DNA of 64,000 bases from Streptomyces sp. SAI-127 (GTDB lineage Bacteria > Actinomycetota > Actinomycetes > Streptomycetales > Streptomycetaceae), in the NCBI RefSeq assembly GCF_029894425.1, contig NZ_JARXYJ010000001.1:6216001-6280000 (forward strand), read 5' to 3'. The position numbers and the translations under genes were made by a program. Shown here in pieces: positions 61,943-64,000 of the stretch. The notes under the pieces are model-generated. The model was not told the DNA's origin and ran no database searches. It worked only from the letters and a program-made list of their open reading frames with translations. The first letter of the stretch is position 1, and each line of letters opens with the position of its first letter.

Positions 61943-62953
61943 TCACGCCGGTGGAGCGAACCCGGACGCGGGCCTGCCCTCCGGCGGCACGGCGGCCCGG
62001 GGCCCCTCGGAGGACTCCCCGGACGAGACTCCATCCACCGGAACCCCTGGACGCGCCACGCCCGGAGCCGCCTCGACGTCGTACGAGACAGGCGGCTGAG
62101 GAGACAACGGAGCAGTGGGCTGCGCCCCCGGATACGCGTAACCGCCCTGCACCCCGGCCGCGGGGCCGGACCACGAAGCAGCAGACGGCCCGGCTACGGT
62201 CGTACCGCTGCCGTAGGCCCGCCGGGCCTCGCGGGCCTGCCGTTCCTGCACCACCGCCGCCAGATACGCGCCCGGCGGCACATCCTGCGGCGCAGGAGTT
62301 CCCGTATGCGCCGCGAGATCGGACGCCAGCCGCTCCGCCATGGCCCAGCCGACCTGCGGGTCGAGTTGATGCATCCGCGTCAGGTACTGACGGATGGCAA
62401 GCCACAGGCCATCGGGAACCGCCGAGAGATCGAGCCCGGAGAACCGGCCGGCCAGCCAGGGCGGAGGCGGCGGCACGAATCCGCTGGGCCCCACCGGAAT
62501 GCGCTCCCGCACGACCAGCGTCCCAGCGAACACGTCACCGAGCCGACGGCCCCGCGCCGACACGAGCGAGGCGATACAGGCCACGACCCCGAACGTCATG
62601 AGAATCTCGATCACACCGATCGCGCCCCGCACCAGCGCATGCCGGAAGCGGATGGGCCCGCCGTCGTCCCGGACCACGCGAAGCCCCACCGCGAGCTTCC
62701 CCAGCGATCGCCCATGACTGAGCGTCTCCACCGCGATCGGGCCTCCCACCAGTACGAGCAGGAACGCGGCGATCGAGAGCGCCATCTGGGCCGCGTCGTC
62801 CAAAGAAGCGGAAGCGGCCACCAGCGCGACGGTCACGGCGATGTACACCACCACGGCCACGATCAGATCGATCAGCACGGCCAACGCCCTGCTGGGCAGC
62901 CTCGCGGGGCGCAGCTCAAGCGCCACCGCCTCGCCCGTCACGAGCTCACTCAC
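61943..62953 (-). CDS. RDD family membrane protein
   Basis: 336 residues. The RDD domain (about 10-150) has SRALAVLIDLIVAVVVY, TLSHGRSLGKLAVGLRVVRDDG and RRLGDVFAGTLVV, with the Arg, Asp, Asp residues for which it is named. Three membrane spans lie within it. The C-terminal half is soluble: RQYLTRMHQLDPQVGWAMAERLA and a Pro/Gly-rich end. GTG at 62953 has AAGGAC eight bases upstream and starts just before the domain. It is divergent from the SpoIIM-like gene, an arrangement frequent in actinobacteria. It probably helps membrane protein assembly or ion exchange; this is not established. Confidence 0.92.
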   Translation of the reverse strand: MSELVTGEAVALELRPARLPSRALAVLIDLIVAVVVYIAVTVALVAASASLDDAAQMALSIAAFLLVLVGGPIAVETLSHGRSLGKLAVGLRVVRDDGGPIRFRHALVRGAIGVIEILMTFGVVACIASLVSARGRRLGDVFAGTLVVRERIPVGPSGFVPPPPPWLAGRFSGLDLSAVPDGLWLAIRQYLTRMHQLDPQVGWAMAERLASDLAAHTGTPAPQDVPPGAYLAAVVQERQAREARRAYGSGTTVAGPSAASWSGPAAGVQGGYAYPGAQPTAPLSPQPPVSYDVEAAPGVARPGVPVDGVSSGESSEGPRAAVPPEGRPASGFAPPA

Positions 62954-63083
62954 GCCTGCTGTCCTTCCCCTGACCCGACTGGTCAACGGCCAGTCTGCCA
63001 AGCTGAGGGCGCATCGCGTCGCAGTACGACAAGCTGACACTCATGACGGACCGCCGACGATCAGCCGAGGAGCAGGCAAACCG

Positions 63084-64000
63084 ATGGACCTCGACGTCTT
63101 CGTCACCGCCCACCGAGCCGAATGGGACCGCCTCGACGCCCTGCTCCGGCGCCAGCGCCGCCTCAACGGCGCCGAAGCGGACGAACTCGTCGCCCTGTAC
63201 CAGCGCACCGCCACCCACCTCTCGCTGATCCAGTCCAGCGCACCTGACCCGCAGCTCACCGGCCGGCTCAGCCAACTCGTGGCACGCGCGCGTAGTGCCG
63301 TCACAGGAACCCGCCGTGCCTCCTGGCGCGATGTCACACGCTTCCTCGCCCACGGCTTCCCCGCCGCCGTATATCGATCGCGGCACTGGTGGGTGCCCAC
63401 CGCGCTGCTGTCCGCCGTCGTCGCAGCCCTCCTGGGCTGGTGGATCGGCACTCATCCCGAAGTGCAGTCCTCCATCGCGGCCCCCAGTGAACTGCGCGAG
63501 CTCACCCGCCCCGGCGGCCAGTACGAGACGTACTACTCGAGCCATCCCGCGGCATCCTTCGCCGCCCAGGTCTGGACGAACAACGCCCAGGCGGCTGCCC
63601 TGTGTCTGGTCCTGGGGATCTTCCTGGGCCTCCCGGTCCTCTGGATCCTGTTCCAGAACATGCTCAACCTCGGCATCGGCATCGGTCTGATGTCCTCGGT
63701 GGACCGTCTCGACACCTTCCTCGGCCTCGTGCTCCCGCACGGCCTCCTCGAACTCACGGCGGTCTTCGTCGCAGCCGGCACCGGCCTGCGTCTCGGCTGG
63801 ACCCTGATCGATCCCGGCCCCCGCTCCCGACGCACGGCACTGGCGGAGGAGGGACGAGCTGCCGTGGGCATGGCGATAGGCCTCGCGCTGGTCCTGTTCG
63901 TCTCCGGCGCCATAGAAGGCTTCGTCACCCCCTCGGGGCTGCCCACCTGGGCCCGCATAACCATCGGGATCGTCGCCGAGCTGGCCTTCCTCGCCTACGT
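63084..64000 (+). CDS. Stage II sporulation protein M-like membrane protein (3' end outside window)
   Basis: At least 305 residues; the frame is open to the window edge. The cytoplasmic N-terminus (1-95) is helical (FVTAHRAEWDRLDALLRRQRRL), then come membrane spans at about 110-130, 165-195, 210-235, 255-280 and onward. NNAQAAALCLVLGIFLGLP, NLGIGIGLM and LPHGLLELTAVFVAAGTGLRLGW carry the SpoIIM/DUF95 pattern, with the conserved HGxxE in PHGLLE. In Bacillus SpoIIM helps engulfment by peptidoglycan breakdown; in actinobacteria the related protein stands next to RDD and MoxR genes. GAGGAGCAGG lies upstream of the ATG. The role here is inferred from family only. Confidence 0.9.
   Translation, partial: MDLDVFVTAHRAEWDRLDALLRRQRRLNGAEADELVALYQRTATHLSLIQSSAPDPQLTGRLSQLVARARSAVTGTRRASWRDVTRFLAHGFPAAVYRSRHWWVPTALLSAVVAALLGWWIGTHPEVQSSIAAPSELRELTRPGGQYETYYSSHPAASFAAQVWTNNAQAAALCLVLGIFLGLPVLWILFQNMLNLGIGIGLMSSVDRLDTFLGLVLPHGLLELTAVFVAAGTGLRLGWTLIDPGPRSRRTALAEEGRAAVGMAIGLALVLFVSGAIEGFVTPSGLPTWARITIGIVAELAFLAY

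Overview
The window is high-GC (about 70%) actinobacterial DNA and almost certainly the chromosome of a Streptomyces. It encodes an 87-residue WhiB with the four-cysteine/GIWGG signature, coenzyme F420 genes (fbiA, fbiB), a large set of LytR-CpsA-Psr (LCP) proteins, DUF3499 and DUF5719 proteins, frequent GTG/TTG starts and four-base stop/start overlaps. From memory of the family, the gene order matches the S. coelicolor core region around manB, whiB and purK/purE; this was not checked by a search. Most of the window is core; accessory material sits mainly between about 6.6 and 16.5 kb.

Layout. 0-5.5 kb: the start of a POT peptide transporter, a two-component system, a GtrA membrane protein and the purK-purE pair. 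5.5-12 kb: an intact M19 dipeptidase, a broken old-yellow-enzyme gene, a second M19-fold protein that has lost every metal ligand, two VOC proteins, a solitary tnpB element and a CGNR protein. 12-16.5 kb: a five-gene leftward copper/cupredoxin operon. 16.7-20.9 kb: a UDP-glucose-dehydrogenase-type enzyme, an acyl-CoA dehydrogenase, a 16-Cys copper-storage protein and a methyltransferase. 20.9-34 kb: seven LCP genes with a thioesterase and a glycosyltransferase among them; two of the LCP pairs look like one tandem duplication. 34-38.9 kb: a TIGR03089 protein, a PGRP-type amidase, a sugar nucleotidyltransferase and a DNA glycosylase. 39-42.3 kb: fbiB, fbiA and a cysteine dioxygenase. 42.3-49.7 kb: whiB, a 1219-residue membrane glycosyltransferase coupled to a DUF5719 protein, a zincin-like protein and DUF3499. 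49.9-56.9 kb: lactate permease, phosphomannomutase, Trm112-like protein, SIS isomerase, manA and a CDF transporter. 57-64 kb: a fructose-type PTS, sahH, a hypothetical protein, an RDD protein and a SpoIIM-like protein that runs off the end.

How the parts fit. Phosphomannomutase, the SIS phosphosugar isomerase, ManA and the mannose-1-phosphate guanylyltransferase-like enzyme together can make and activate mannose. The UDP-hexose dehydrogenase, the two glycosyltransferases, GtrA and the seven LCP transferases are the kinds of enzyme that build and attach a secondary cell-wall glycan. The copper operon (CopC-CopD fusion, two cupredoxins, a YceI-like protein, a Pro/Gly-rich membrane protein) and the nearby cytosolic Csp form a copper-handling block.

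Sequence quality. Three genes (the old-yellow-enzyme remnant, the DUF5719 gene and sahH) are out of frame by one or two bases at short C/G runs. For sahH, a housekeeping gene, an assembly error is the likelier explanation. Several convergent 3' ends carry degenerate tandem copies of the neighbouring gene ends.
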